Assembly (NCBI RefSeq): GCF_022096995.1 | Contig: NZ_JACXGQ010000001.1 | Span: 434,001-498,000, forward strand | DNA length: 64,000 nt | Direction of reading: 5' to 3' | DNA from: Yoonia sp. I 8.24 | GTDB lineage: Bacteria; Pseudomonadota; Alphaproteobacteria; Rhodobacterales; Rhodobacteraceae | Shown: positions 55,801 through 64,000 of the stretch, in pieces | How positions within the stretch are numbered: the stretch's first letter is position 1 | How the letters are laid out: each line of letters opens with the position of its first letter | Notes under the pieces: model-generated | The model's input: the letters and a program-made list of their open reading frames with translations, nothing else | Database searches by the model: none | Told to the model about the DNA's origin: nothing | Position numbers and translations under genes: made by a program

Positions 55801-58800
55801 CAGCAGATATGTCGCGCCTGCAACATCCGTGTGGAACTGCCCGTCGATATCAAAATCAACTGCCGTCATGGTCAGGTCAGCGCCCGAGTTGATCAGCAGA
55901 TCACCTACCGTGTCGGCGCTTGCACCTTGGGCTTGCGACGCGAGCGTGCGCAGATCTTTGCTGTTCGAGATCAAGCCCCAAAACAAACTGCTGCTGCGGT
56001 AATGCGATTCAGCGCGGATATCGACCGGCGCGTTAAACGCCGTGCTGCCGTTGACAGAAATCAGCGCCAATTCACCCGCCGCCGCATCGCCATCCGCCGT
56101 GCCGCTGACCACAAAACGCGTCCCGTCGATCTGCAAATTCTGTGCTGCGACGGCGACGATTTCGTTCCCGCTCAGGGATGTCACCTGATGCGAGATATCC
56201 AAAACCTGATCGCGGGTTTGTTTCTTTTTGAAGCCAAAAAAGGAACTGCTGCTGGTTGCACGGTCGCTAAAATACATATCCGCCACTGCGCCCAACACGA
56301 TATCACCATCGCGCGCGACCATGCTGATGGCACCTGCGGCCTCAAGCGTTGCAGCTTCGAGCAAGATGTCGTTTTGACCATCCGCATCGCCCGATGACAG
56401 CAAGGTAATATCGCCACCCGATGTGATGGTGCTGGTCAGATGGGTCAGGCTTTCGATCCGGTGGTGGTTCGATCCTGTTTCGTCGCCTTTGGCGCGCGAT
56501 AAGGCCAACGCCCCGATGGTGATATTACCGCCTGCCACAAACGCAGCCCCGGACCCAGCCGATATATCTGCCCCGGCGGTCGTGATGTCATTACTCGCGC
56601 GCAGCACCAATGTACCGCCTGCCTCGATTGTTGACGGGCGCGCCGCGCGGTCTTGGCGGTCCAATTCTGGCGCAGACGCATCGTCGCCTGTAAAGCTCGC
56701 CAAAAGAGCCGCCATGAACGCCGATGTTTCGCCATTGCGCAAGGTTACGACCTGATGTGCTGCGGTCTCTACATTGATGGTTTCGGCGCTGACAAACACA
56801 TCTTGCGCACTCAGCGTGCCGCTTGTGCTAAAGGTTCCGGTTGACACCACAGCAAGCCCATCTTGCGCGCGCAGCGTGCCATTGTTGGTAAAGTCACCAC
56901 CGCGGAAGCTGACCTCGCGGGCGACAATCATCGCGCCATTCAGCCCCGCCAAACGGATTTCAGGATTGGCCAGATAGACCTTGGGTGCCAGCACGGTTTG
57001 CCCGTCGATCACGGTCTCTTCAAGCCAGATAATATCGCTTGTCAGCGCACCAATTTGATCGGGCGTCAGTGCGACCCCAACCGTCAGGTCAAGGTTTTGC
57101 TGCGCATCAATCGCATTGTCATACATCGCTTGGATTTGCGCGCGTTCATCAACGCCCGCGGTCAGGATCAACTGCCCAAGCAGTGCCAAAAGCTGTTTGC
57201 GGATATACAGCGCCTCGGCATAGGCATCGCCAAACCGTTTGAGTTCGGGGTCGTACTCAATCGCCGTCAAAAAGTAGTCAGACGATACAAACTGATCAAG
57301 ATCGACAAATTCATCGCGGGTTTCGACCAAAAAATCGGCCGTTGGATCGGTGTTCACGATCAACAGTGCGGAATCGCCGATGGAGCCAGAGACCGTGTCA
57401 GCAAGATCAACACCCGCACCGGCCTCAACCACAACATCATCTGCGGCCGCGCCGTTTTGCGTATAACCTGATACATTTGCGCTCAGCGTGCCGCCGGCCT
57501 CGATCGTGCCAAACACAGCGCCTACGAACGTCAATGCGCCCGGATCACCCGCTGTCGGCTCGTAAATATTGGCCCCGATGTTTTCGAGCGATGCCGCCGT
57601 GATTGCAATATCACCAAACGCCGTGATCTGGCTGTATTGGTTCACAAGGCTATCGCCCGTCAGCGTGATATCCCCCGCCGAGATAATCTGCGCGGCTTCA
57701 CCCGTCACCGTCACAGCCCCCGCCAACACAAGCGGATCGATGCAATCATCCCCCGTGCAGGTCGCGTCACCAAGATCGTCCGGATCAACCGTATAGGCGG
57801 CATCAACAACGGGCGCCGCGCGTGTATTTAAAAAATCCGTCGCGGCGATGGTGATATCGCCCGTAATCGTCTCAACCCGGCCCGCGTTTTGATTGGTAAA
57901 ATTCGCCGCCCGCGTGACCGTCGCCCCACCGATGTTGATATTTCCATTGGCAACAATTTCACCGCCATCGTTTAAAATTGCCCCATCGCTGCGCAGGGCA
58001 ATCAGGCTATCGCCAAACATTAAGCCGCTGTTGGTGATGTCGCCCGCGGTCACGTCCAATGTGCCACCTGAAGACGCCAATGTGCCATCATTGGTCACGC
58101 TTGCCGCCGTCACGGTCGCATTGCCCGCCGCGATCACATCCGCCGCAGATGCAACCTGCACAGCGCCCGTCACATCGATATCAAGCGCTGCCCCGCTGGC
58201 AATTTCAGCGCCAGTGCCGACCGTCAGATCATTCCCAACCATCAGATCAGCCGCGACATCTGCAACCAATTTTGCATTCGCCGCCAAGACCAAATCTTCG
58301 GCCGTGGTCACATTCACATTCTGTGTCGCAACAACCGTGCCTTCAATTTCAACGTCACTTGTTGTGCTGGTTGCTGTGATACTGCCTGTTGCACTGGCGC
58401 TGCCCATGACCAAACGGCCATCGGCTGTGATCATCATCTCACCGGCATTTGCCGCCATTTCTGTGGGCGCGCGCACGCCAACACCGTCTTCGGTCGAGGT
58501 AATCGTGATCGCATTGGCATACATGCCGCCAACAACCGTGGAATCAATCGCCAATGTCGGGGCCGTCGACCCATCATCCGCCTTTTCTGTGACCTCACCC
58601 GTGGCGTAAATCACGTCATTGCGGCCCGCGATCACACGAATACGCTGCCCATGTACCGCACCTGCAACTGTGATCTGACGCGAGATCAGGTCAAACCGCG
58701 TCGTATCAGTCGCATCAAGCCCGCCGCCCAAAATATTGACAGCCCCACCATCCACCGAGAACCCGGTGAACGTATCGCCGTCATAAGTCGTGCTGCCCGT

Positions 58801-59268
58801 CGTGACCGTCAACCGGTCGGTATTGATAAACCCGCAGCCATCGCAGGTGATCCCGTAAGGGTTCGCGACAATCACATCCGCGCGGTCACCACCGACCTCT
58901 AGATAGCCGTTCAAGACGGACGGATTGGTGCTGGTCACCTCGTTGATGATAACCGAGGCCGTGCCACCCGCAAGGTTGCTATTGCCCTGCACAATCCCGC
59001 CAAGCTGGGTTGTCGCAGTGTTTTCGCCGACGTTATTGAGGATCGCGCCATCTGGGCCCACGCTAAATTCAACAAAGGTATTGTGCGACACGCCATTTGC
59101 ATCAGGCGTGCTGATCATCACCATCGTGGTACCGTTGGCCGATTCAATCACCACCGGACCGGTGTCATCAGACACAATCGACTGCGCCATAATCGGCTGC
59201 GCCGTGATCAAGAAAATGCTGAGCCAGCTGGTGAAGTTATGGATCGCTTTGTTCAATCGGCGTTTCAT
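52828..59268 (-). CDS. cdiA: CdiA/FhaB-type contact-dependent inhibition toxin (two-partner secretion)
   Basis: 2146 residues from ATG 59268 (AGGATAG upstream; a frame reading 20 codons earlier lacks a ribosome-binding site). Signal region ends QPIMAQS. The TPS domain (about 35-170) carries NPYGITCDGCGFINTD. A long beta-helical repeat region follows with haemagglutinin repeats to about 1330. A DUF637-like region begins near 1355, then the pre-toxin module at about 1533-1592. No VENN motif is seen. The C-terminal toxin has RPDAV and FEVKNYDLS (Asp near 2058, Glu and Lys near 2068-2070), a PD-(D/E)XK-like nuclease. Secreted by CdiB; delivered into neighbouring cells on contact. Confidence 0.9.
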   Translation of the reverse strand: MKRRLNKAIHNFTSWLSIFLITAQPIMAQSIVSDDTGPVVIESANGTTMVMISTPDANGVSHNTFVEFSVGPDGAILNNVGENTATTQLGGIVQGNSNLAGGTASVIINEVTSTNPSVLNGYLEVGGDRADVIVANPYGITCDGCGFINTDRLTVTTGSTTYDGDTFTGFSVDGGAVNILGGGLDATDTTRFDLISRQITVAGAVHGQRIRVIAGRNDVIYATGEVTEKADDGSTAPTLAIDSTVVGGMYANAITITSTEDGVGVRAPTEMAANAGEMMITADGRLVMGSASATGSITATSTTSDVEIEGTVVATQNVNVTTAEDLVLAANAKLVADVAADLMVGNDLTVGTGAEIASGAALDIDVTGAVQVASAADVIAAGNATVTAASVTNDGTLASSGGTLDVTAGDITNSGLMFGDSLIALRSDGAILNDGGEIVANGNINIGGATVTRAANFTNQNAGRVETITGDITIAATDFLNTRAAPVVDAAYTVDPDDLGDATCTGDDCIDPLVLAGAVTVTGEAAQIISAGDITLTGDSLVNQYSQITAFGDIAITAASLENIGANIYEPTAGDPGALTFVGAVFGTIEAGGTLSANVSGYTQNGAAADDVVVEAGAGVDLADTVSGSIGDSALLIVNTDPTADFLVETRDEFVDLDQFVSSDYFLTAIEYDPELKRFGDAYAEALYIRKQLLALLGQLILTAGVDERAQIQAMYDNAIDAQQNLDLTVGVALTPDQIGALTSDIIWLEETVIDGQTVLAPKVYLANPEIRLAGLNGAMIVAREVSFRGGDFTNNGTLRAQDGLAVVSTGTFSTSGTLSAQDVFVSAETINVETAAHQVVTLRNGETSAFMAALLASFTGDDASAPELDRQDRAARPSTIEAGGTLVLRASNDITTAGADISAGSGAAFVAGGNITIGALALSRAKGDETGSNHHRIESLTHLTSTITSGGDITLLSSGDADGQNDILLEAATLEAAGAISMVARDGDIVLGAVADMYFSDRATSSSSFFGFKKKQTRDQVLDISHQVTSLSGNEIVAVAAQNLQIDGTRFVVSGTADGDAAAGELALISVNGSTAFNAPVDIRAESHYRSSSLFWGLISNSKDLRTLASQAQGASADTVGDLLINSGADLTMTAVDFDIDGQFHTDVAGATYLLAAIDMDYQALIQHKDNGVIMTDIRSEDMAERVTYNGIVAAGGVNFDADSPIIFAGLRHPLLDSAHPAAWVAGDDDGRINLAGVYLDEQSDDADDDSDAAEEDHWRDNTDWAEDDGTVEKVLSPLPTSADGAEYAYIAGLLGRDTTINDPITLVSYEFYEKKQALNPAFSALVAVALSTTGVGSSVAMSIGLGGGAASTAFVSSVMMSTLNGAVSGDLDIEKILGDAAFAAISAGITAEINLDALTGEAGGSSWVGVTAKNGSAILSTDAILNGVANATVSAGLSTVVYDTDFGDNFRSNMRSFGISQATSALQFGIGEIKEGSQIADGSFGAALMHGVVGCAAAAASDGDCGSGFATAFATEMVAGQLSANFDADPGMDAGQAEAARLTFEQDRAALVGAALGYITSGGNAINVNQGSSIARSAVTYNRQLHIREAELIGLYAGIFAREQNISVEEATTLLTAETLRGVSDDFSYLEENDAARSFLDGLKYAGEVVDGQTLFGQLDRGSAEYQNSTINMGDMVQTNALLATADLHAFNKALALSDDEASWTYTDPLAPSFLGTAVSGAGSDLTVYASSYERTDAEGFFEANRLWGSVYTGIGNSLEEQYRAGLIDNTDFVYIADSAEDFRNIGAGTALINKQNLGRLIQDGLVGIGEVRATGQQFNADGSLNVFWATHQDNILDAAVVGMIAAGGLAVRGAMPHGPEITVSQQGIRIGQAEVPAGSAIVRDGTVQLNQNITTPAGHTIPAGSIVTESGGAIKVVMPGGTVVTGRTAELTGGVPMISATNTGLPSSYTRNADGTISGPGNLSGQQAVFRETGDVTADGGAILQRESGGYYSIDANGNQQYIPVADLPTNLQTRGETPWQQSQTYIQDQVGGREISYLNGEVVPHGTPGSVRPDAVPNCTQCFEVKNYDLSSTSGQNSLVNTTVEQINTRATHLPDGMQQNISIDITGQNVSIVTREAITDRIVQSSNGAVSSGDIRFFEIE
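54491..54670. repeat. Direct repeat copy R2 (CdiA pre-toxin module)
   Basis: The CdiA counterpart of R1. Both encode MDAGQAEAARxxFEQDRAAL, then ALGYITSGGNA and then IARSAVTYNRQLHIREAELI. The reading frame is preserved across the 180 bp, so recombination between R1 and R2 would keep CdiA in frame and put the orphan toxin and its immunity gene in place. Confidence 0.92.
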
Positions 59269-59290
59269 AAAGGCTATCCTAATGCATAGG

Positions 59291-60859
59291 TCAAAAATGT
59301 GTAGAAATAGAAAGAAGCGCAATGCCATCAGGCGGTGTTGCGCCGTTTGGCATCGTCAAAACCTGCTGCCAAGCCAAATCAATTGCAACCGTGCTGCCCA
59401 CTGTGCGCAACCCGACCGCGCTACCGACAAGCGGTTTAGCTTGATCACTGTCATCCACCTCAACAACCCCGGCATCAAGACCGCCATAGACCTGTAAGGC
59501 ACCAAGCATTGTCGGCAAAGGCAGCGGTGTCGTCCAGGACACATCATTGCGCCAAATCAACCCTGTGTCGCCGCTAAAAAGCCCGGCGTCACTGGTTTCA
59601 TAGTCATAGGTTTTTGCCCCACGCACCGATGAGAGACTACCAAGCCCCATGCGGTACGCGCCATAAAGCGTGTCATCGCTCCACTGCCCCCGCAGTGTTG
59701 TCGACGCGTTGATATTACCGCCCTCGCGTGCCCAGCCACGATTATACCGCAGTTCAAAATCAACCAGCGCAAACTGCGGGTTTGGACCGACCAGCGGATC
59801 TGCCGCAACCTCTGCATCAAAGGCATCAAGCCCTTGCTCATATCCTAGCCGCGCCGCTAAATGGCCGCCCCAAAGGCTGCGTTCATGATCAAGATCAAGA
59901 CGCGCGCTTGCCAATGTACGACTTGACGCGTTGATTTCGATCTCGGCAATCCGGTTCACATTATCGCGCCAATTCACGACACCCGTCACACTGGTTTTGC
60001 TATCTTGGTTGCGATGAACCACACGCGACAGGCTGATATCAGCAGTATCGGTCCAGCCATCCGTGCCGATGCTGGTGATCGGACCCAATGTGTCGGTTTC
60101 ATAATAAGAATGCTTGTAGTTTCCCTGCAACGTCCATGGCCCATACGGCAGACGCAGCCCCGCACCATAGTTCAAGGTCGCAGCACCGCCCGTGTCAGAC
60201 CCAAGCGGGTTTGCCTCGGCGCCGCGCGATATGTTCAACGACCAGGTTTCATTCAAACCCAATAGGTGATCATAGGTAAAATCAGCCGTCGCATTATATT
60301 CGCCACTGCCCGGCGTGCCGTGGTTGTTCATGCCAAACCGGGCCGTCCAGCGTTTGTCGGCGGTCGCATCCACATCTAAAATCGACTGCCCCTCGGCCTC
60401 TCCGGCGGTGATTTCCATCGTCGCCGTATAGGCTGGCATGCCCCGGATAATATCCAAACCCTGTTCAATATCGCGCAGGTTTGCCGTCTGCCCAATCAGC
60501 CCAGGAAATGCGATCTTTTCCCAAAGCGGACGGGCCTCACCATTAAACCGGATGCCCGCAAGTTCGCCTTCGACAACCGTAATATCCAAGCCCCGATCCG
60601 CAATGTCTTGTTCCGGCAGATAGGCCCGCGCCGTGATATAGCCGCGATCCACGTATAGAAACGTCACCGCCTCAAGCGCCGCATTGATCTGTTCCATACC
60701 CAAACAATTGCCGGCAAACGGCGCAACCGCCTCGGCCATCTGCGCATCACTGATAATGGTCGCACCAGAGACATCGATCGTGTCAATCGGCAGGCAAAAA
60801 CCCTGCGCCAGTGCCGGTTGCGCCGCGATGATTGCTATAGGGCTAATAAACCACCGCAT
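59291..60859 (-). CDS. cdiB: CdiB/FhaC-type outer-membrane transporter (Omp85-TpsB)
   Basis: 522 residues from ATG 60859 (signal MRWFISPIAIIAAQPALAQ; an upstream frame start adds 15 residues without a good signal). POTRA domains at about 25-170 include the RGY motif in VDRGYITARAYLP; the barrel follows, with SSVRGAKTYDYETSDAG as the VRG hairpin (L6 loop) typical of the TpsB family. Exports CdiA across the outer membrane. 9 bp after the Sel1 gene, 22 bp ahead of cdiA. Confidence 0.92.
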   Translation of the reverse strand: MRWFISPIAIIAAQPALAQGFCLPIDTIDVSGATIISDAQMAEAVAPFAGNCLGMEQINAALEAVTFLYVDRGYITARAYLPEQDIADRGLDITVVEGELAGIRFNGEARPLWEKIAFPGLIGQTANLRDIEQGLDIIRGMPAYTATMEITAGEAEGQSILDVDATADKRWTARFGMNNHGTPGSGEYNATADFTYDHLLGLNETWSLNISRGAEANPLGSDTGGAATLNYGAGLRLPYGPWTLQGNYKHSYYETDTLGPITSIGTDGWTDTADISLSRVVHRNQDSKTSVTGVVNWRDNVNRIAEIEINASSRTLASARLDLDHERSLWGGHLAARLGYEQGLDAFDAEVAADPLVGPNPQFALVDFELRYNRGWAREGGNINASTTLRGQWSDDTLYGAYRMGLGSLSSVRGAKTYDYETSDAGLFSGDTGLIWRNDVSWTTPLPLPTMLGALQVYGGLDAGVVEVDDSDQAKPLVGSAVGLRTVGSTVAIDLAWQQVLTMPNGATPPDGIALLSISTHF

Positions 60860-60867
60860 CTGCGTGG

Positions 60868-61653
60868 TTACTCGGCTTCGGCCAAGATACGTTCTTCGGT
60901 CCACGCGCGCGCCATGGCTTGCCCGGCTTCAATATCAGCAGCGCTCAAGCCCGCCTCAAATTGATCCCGCCAAACCGCAGCCTCAGAGAGCCCGCGCACA
61001 ACAGCTAAGTTCGCATAAGAATAAGCCGCCACAGGGTGGGTTTCTGACACCAGCTTGGCGTATTCAAACATACCGCCCGCATTGCCCAAATCGGCCGCCT
61101 GTTTAAAATGCGTGCCCGCAGCACTGATATCGCCCGCGTCCAAGGCTGTCTGCCCCAGCACATTCATCGCTAAAATATTGCCTTGATCCGCAGAGCGCTG
61201 CCAATAGTCCACCGCCTTAGCGTCATCCGCAGGAAGCCCGCGTCCAATCTGATAGGCCAAACCGCAGTTCAATTGCCCGTCCGCGTCACCCGCCTCGGCC
61301 GCTGCGCACAACAGGCGTGATCCCTCAACGTAGTCGCGCAAAAGCACCCGACCTTCGTGATACATCAGCCCCAAACGCACCTGCGCCTTAACAGATCCCG
61401 CATCAACCGCCGCACTATAAAGGTTCGCAGCCCGCATCTCATCTTGCTCAGTCCCCAGGCCCAATTCAAACAAACGACCCAGATAAAACGCGCCCTCAGG
61501 CACACCAGCCTCGTAAGCCGCCGCAAATTCCGTCGCCGCAGAGGCGACATCGCCCGCATCCAAAAACGCAATTCCATCATCAACATCAGCAAAGACAGCG
61601 GTGGCAAAAGAAAAAGTCGCAACAGTCAAAGAAGCCAAGACATTCAAACGCAT
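60868..61653 (-). CDS. Sel1-repeat protein in the cdi operon
   Basis: 261 residues from ATG 61653 with AAGGAA upstream. A signal peptide (MRLNVLASLTVATFSFATAV) is followed by about five Sel1-like repeats of about 36 residues, such as AFYLGRLFELGLGTEQDEMR and AKVRLGLMYHEGRVLLRDY, mostly with conserved Cys in the middle. It lies first in a three-gene operon with cdiB and cdiA. Sel1 proteins are periplasmic protein-binding adaptors; here it may assist CdiA or CdiB, which is inference. Confidence 0.85.
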   Translation of the reverse strand: MRLNVLASLTVATFSFATAVFADVDDGIAFLDAGDVASAATEFAAAYEAGVPEGAFYLGRLFELGLGTEQDEMRAANLYSAAVDAGSVKAQVRLGLMYHEGRVLLRDYVEGSRLLCAAAEAGDADGQLNCGLAYQIGRGLPADDAKAVDYWQRSADQGNILAMNVLGQTALDAGDISAAGTHFKQAADLGNAGGMFEYAKLVSETHPVAAYSYANLAVVRGLSEAAVWRDQFEAGLSAADIEAGQAMARAWTEERILAEAE

Positions 61654-62296
61654 CAATAAATTCCTTAAGAAAATGTTAGCTCCTCTAAGATCAATCTAGG
61701 CGAGCAACGTCAACCGAAGATTGCAAAGGTAAAGGCGGAAACGGTCAAAAGTGATGCAATGGGACGATCATTGATAGCTCCAAGTGGATTAATTGAGGCT
61801 ATTTTATCCAATTGATGTCAATGGGGAAACAGCCACAAAGTAGATAATCCGCAGACCGCCCACGACAAAACAAATACGCGAATCGCAATAGTATTGCCCG
61901 CTGCACAGACCTTTGAAACCTAAACTCAATACACTGATGATAACGGCTGCTTTTCCCAAAAGCTAAGACTATGAGACGCAAAAGGTAAAAGTAATGCGTC
62001 GGCCAAAATGGGATTGATACAAAATCAACGACGTAACGTTGTGAAAAAGGTAGAAATATGTGTCGTTCCACACAATGTTGAACGTCAGATGACTTTGACC
62101 TTTGCGTCATAAACTGACCCAAGGCCATGCTCTAAAGAGATGAAGTGTCTAGTTACTCCCGAGCCGAAAGGCGAAGAGCCCAAAAATCTGGGCGGATACT
62201 GCCCAATAAATCCATAGTCAAAGTCAAACTGGGTGGACTAGGTAACCGTCAGCTTAAAACAACTAGCAGCGAGAACAAGACGAACGAAGCCCAACA
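61654..62296. other. Gene-poor stretch between the cdi operon and the replication gene
   Basis: About 640 bp. A reading frame at 61799-62128 on the minus strand has unlikely composition for a protein (Cys- and Arg-rich, no domain) and no good ribosome-binding site, so I leave it out. No hairpin terminator recognised. The promoter of the Sel1-cdiB-cdiA operon should lie in its left part, around 61660-61790. Confidence 0.4.
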
Positions 62297-63436
62297 TTAG
62301 GTCAATTGATACCGACCACTCGCTTTCTGCAGCCGTTCGTTTAGCGCCTTTGGGTGCTCTTCGCTGTAGTGTTGCAACGCATCCACATGGCGTTCCATAA
62401 ACGCATAAAACTCATCTACAGGTACATCCGAAATAGCCGCCCGACTAACAAACAACCCAAGCAACTGCCGATCCAATTCGCGCATTTTTGCACTCCGGTT
62501 GGCATGGATCACCTGATCAGGCTGGACGCCGCAACAATGCGCGGAAAGGTCGCTGCCGATAGTATCGACAAATTGCTGCCATAACTCATGCACGGGCCAA
62601 CGGGCACGATTGCTGTCGTTCCCAACGACACAATATCGCATGCGGCCCAGTGCGTCATTGCAGGCGTCACCAATGGTGTCGCGCAGGTCTAGCCACGTGT
62701 GCATTGCAAATTTACCGCGTAATTGCTTTTGTCCCAAGCGTAGTTCAAATCGCCAAATTTGGCTTTCTAAACGATTATTCAAATCGAGGAGAGGTTGTCC
62801 GCATTTTTTTCGCTCCGCGTGCCAGATTTCCAGCCAACCAAGTTTAGCCTTTTGCATGATTTCACCGCGTTTATCGTAAATCGCAATTTGGCGGCTATTG
62901 ATCGCTCCGGCACGCAAGCCTGTAGCACGTCCGTTCGTCGCCTCTGTTACTATGCCAGCGTATTCGGTGATCTGAGTGCCGGGCGGCGTAATCAGAGCGC
63001 GCCTGTCTAGTTCAAATGACGGAGCCAAAATATCTACGGCGAAATCTACGCGGGATACACGCAACTGATTTTCGGTGTAAGGAATTTCAAACGCAACCAT
63101 CATATCCCGAAAATGCAGCTCTGCGTGGTCAAGCCCGCCAGTCGCCAACCCAAGCGCGCGAAAGTCAACCGTGACGCCGGGGTTGTTCGGAATACGATTT
63201 TCGGGGTCTTGAAATATCCAAACGGCCCCATGTTGGCCGGTATGACAGTTATAATTACGCCCGCCCTTTTTAGTGACCGAAAGAACCCGATTGCCAAAGT
63301 ACAGATCACAATCACTACCGGATTGTTCCGCGTGGATTTTTGCCTCATCCAGTTTATTACGCAATTTCACCGTGATCTCGGTCTGAATTGTGAACCGCAA
63401 CCCATCAAAACCGCTATGTAAAATTTGTCCGTTCAT
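62297..63436 (-). CDS. Replication initiation factor-family protein (rolling-circle type)
   Basis: 379 residues. Motifs of the Rep_trans/phage replication initiator family are ENQLRVSRVDFAVDI (about residue 124), RQIAIYDKRGEI (about 183) with the catalytic-type Tyr, and WRFELRLGQKQLRGKF (about 229). Such proteins act on plasmids, filamentous-phage-type elements and integrative elements. ATG 63436 has GAGAAG upstream. Encoded two genes downstream of an AlpA-type regulator, which fits an integrative element. Confidence 0.75.
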   Translation of the reverse strand: MNGQILHSGFDGLRFTIQTEITVKLRNKLDEAKIHAEQSGSDCDLYFGNRVLSVTKKGGRNYNCHTGQHGAVWIFQDPENRIPNNPGVTVDFRALGLATGGLDHAELHFRDMMVAFEIPYTENQLRVSRVDFAVDILAPSFELDRRALITPPGTQITEYAGIVTEATNGRATGLRAGAINSRQIAIYDKRGEIMQKAKLGWLEIWHAERKKCGQPLLDLNNRLESQIWRFELRLGQKQLRGKFAMHTWLDLRDTIGDACNDALGRMRYCVVGNDSNRARWPVHELWQQFVDTIGSDLSAHCCGVQPDQVIHANRSAKMRELDRQLLGLFVSRAAISDVPVDEFYAFMERHVDALQHYSEEHPKALNERLQKASGRYQLT

Positions 63437-63779
63437 ATGTATTTTACTTCTCTTTCGTATTCGTGGAGGGGGGTGTTACATGCCCCTTTTAGCTAACGGC
63501 AGCTCTTGGCTGTTCGAATGCGGTCTTGGACAAAACTTGAAATTTTTCGTGCTAAGGTAGATTAGATTAAGTTTTGGGGCCGCGCGCTGACGATCCGCAA
63601 TGTTTGATCACGCACGTGATTTGGTCATCTTGCTAAACAAAATTTCGCGCCTGAATTCTCATTTTCAAATCCCCCGAAAAGATATCCAGAAAATCATATT
63701 TAATGGACGCTTCATGGAGCTAATTGTGTAGCGCAACTGAGAATGAAGAGGATCACATGGAATTTGGAACTGAAATTAT
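63437..63779. other. Intergenic region with a short inverted repeat, candidate origin or regulator site
   Basis: About 340 bp ahead of the replication initiator. At 63607-63620 lies ATCACG-CA-CGTGAT, a 6-2-6 perfect inverted repeat. The left part (63520-63580) is GC-poor and carries TAAGTTTTGGGG; a nick site for a rolling-circle initiator would be expected in such a place but I cannot identify one with confidence. Confidence 0.35.
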
Positions 63780-63941
63780 TTAGTCATTACGCCTATTTTC
63801 ATTAGCCTCATTTTCAGAAAAAAGCTTATACGCTCGAAAATCTACCGTATCGTTTTGTAAAATTCGAACGACACGTGGAATTTTAGTGGTGCTTCTTATT
63901 AATGCTGATGTCAGGTCAGGAAAATATTGAAAGACCATCAT
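63780..63941 (-). CDS. Hypothetical protein, 53 residues
   Basis: Two ATGs at 63941 and 63938, the first overlapping the upstream AlpA-type gene's TGA by four bases (ATGA), which strongly suggests translational coupling. Product MMVFQYFPDLTSALIRSTTK with a charged tail ending ENRRND. No domain recognised and no membrane segment. Conserved context in such elements would be needed to name it; the role is unknown. Confidence 0.5.
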   Translation of the reverse strand: MMVFQYFPDLTSALIRSTTKIPRVVRILQNDTVDFRAYKLFSENEANENRRND

Positions 63942-64000
63942 GCTGCATCAATTTGAGTAGCTTCCCAAACCTCGATTTCGGATAGCTTCCACCGTGTACA
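63938..64000 (-). CDS. AlpA-type helix-turn-helix regulator (C-terminal 20 residues)
   Basis: The gene runs off the right edge; only CTRWKLSEIEVWEATQIDAA and the TGA are visible. The RWKLSEIEVWEA pattern is the usual C-terminus of AlpA/MerR-like excisionase proteins that control integrase expression. It is followed, in the same orientation, by the 53-residue ORF and the replication initiator. Too short for certain assignment, but the motif and context agree. Confidence 0.65.
   Translation of the reverse strand, partial: CTRWKLSEIEVWEATQIDAA

Noticed and set aside
61799..62128. 109-residue minus-strand frame
   Set aside because: Cys- and Arg-rich, no domain, no good ribosome-binding site; likely chance.
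46847..64000. CRISPR array or complete prophage
   Set aside because: No short spaced direct repeats and no phage structural genes were seen; the only repeat pair is coding (CdiA modules).

Overview
The window reads as chromosome of a marine alphaproteobacterium of the Rhodobacteraceae (Roseobacter group). The grounds are a GC-rich coding style with many TTG and GTG starts, full-length PntA/PntB, a three-subunit formate dehydrogenase with the DUF3305/DUF3306/TorD set, TRAP and tungstate transporters, and the SPOR-dacC-tmk-holB-tatD block. The genus cannot be fixed from sequence reading alone.

Layout. 1-1600: the end of a PLD-like protein, a LysR regulator and a small doubtful ORF, closed by two hairpins. 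1.6-4.6 kb: pntAB transhydrogenase. 4.7-9.2 kb: a prenyl-Cys-type methyltransferase, an SDR-DUF1304-kynureninase operon, a YihY/BrkB membrane protein and a P-loop kinase. 9.2-11.1 kb: TRAP permeases without an adjacent binding protein. 11.2-15.1 kb: a split pqiA-pqiA-pqiB-pqiC lipid-trafficking operon. 15.1-17.3 kb: a sugar dehydrogenase and isomerase pair. 17.4-31.1 kb: two divergent formate dehydrogenase operons, followed by tupBCA tungstate uptake. 31.1-34.6 kb: sitABCD Mn/Fe uptake behind two tandem Fur/Mur-type boxes. 34.9-40.1 kb: a spermidine/putrescine-type ABC operon with a DUF1330 gene, ending in a clear terminator. 40.1-46.5 kb: an AEC carrier and the conserved MBL-tatD-holB-tmk-dacC-SPOR operon.

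46.7-64 kb is an accessory island that begins at a tRNA-Ser(UGA) gene. It carries an IS3-type transposase remnant and then a contact-dependent inhibition (CDI, two-partner secretion) locus read on the minus strand: a Sel1-repeat protein, CdiB, a 2146-residue CdiA with a PD-(D/E)XK-like C-terminus, and its immunity gene. Downstream lies a run of displaced toxin and immunity cassettes: an orphan toxin with its own signal peptide and a zinc-ribbon immunity gene, a frameshifted EndoU toxin with a MafI-family immunity gene, two unassigned candidate immunity genes, and a scrambled frameshifted CdiA remnant. A 180-bp near-identical, in-frame direct repeat (about 13 differences by eye) joins CdiA to the first orphan toxin and should let the cell swap toxin tips by recombination. 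The window ends in an integrative element: a replication-initiator-like protein, a 53-residue ORF and the C-terminus of an AlpA-type regulator.

How the genes work together: the formate dehydrogenase operons, the ferredoxin/Mrp/lipoate-ligase-like accessory operon and the tungstate importer look like one functional block for making and metallating a periplasmic formate dehydrogenase. The CDI block looks like an evolving toxin-immunity armoury. All family names here come from motif recognition, without any database search.
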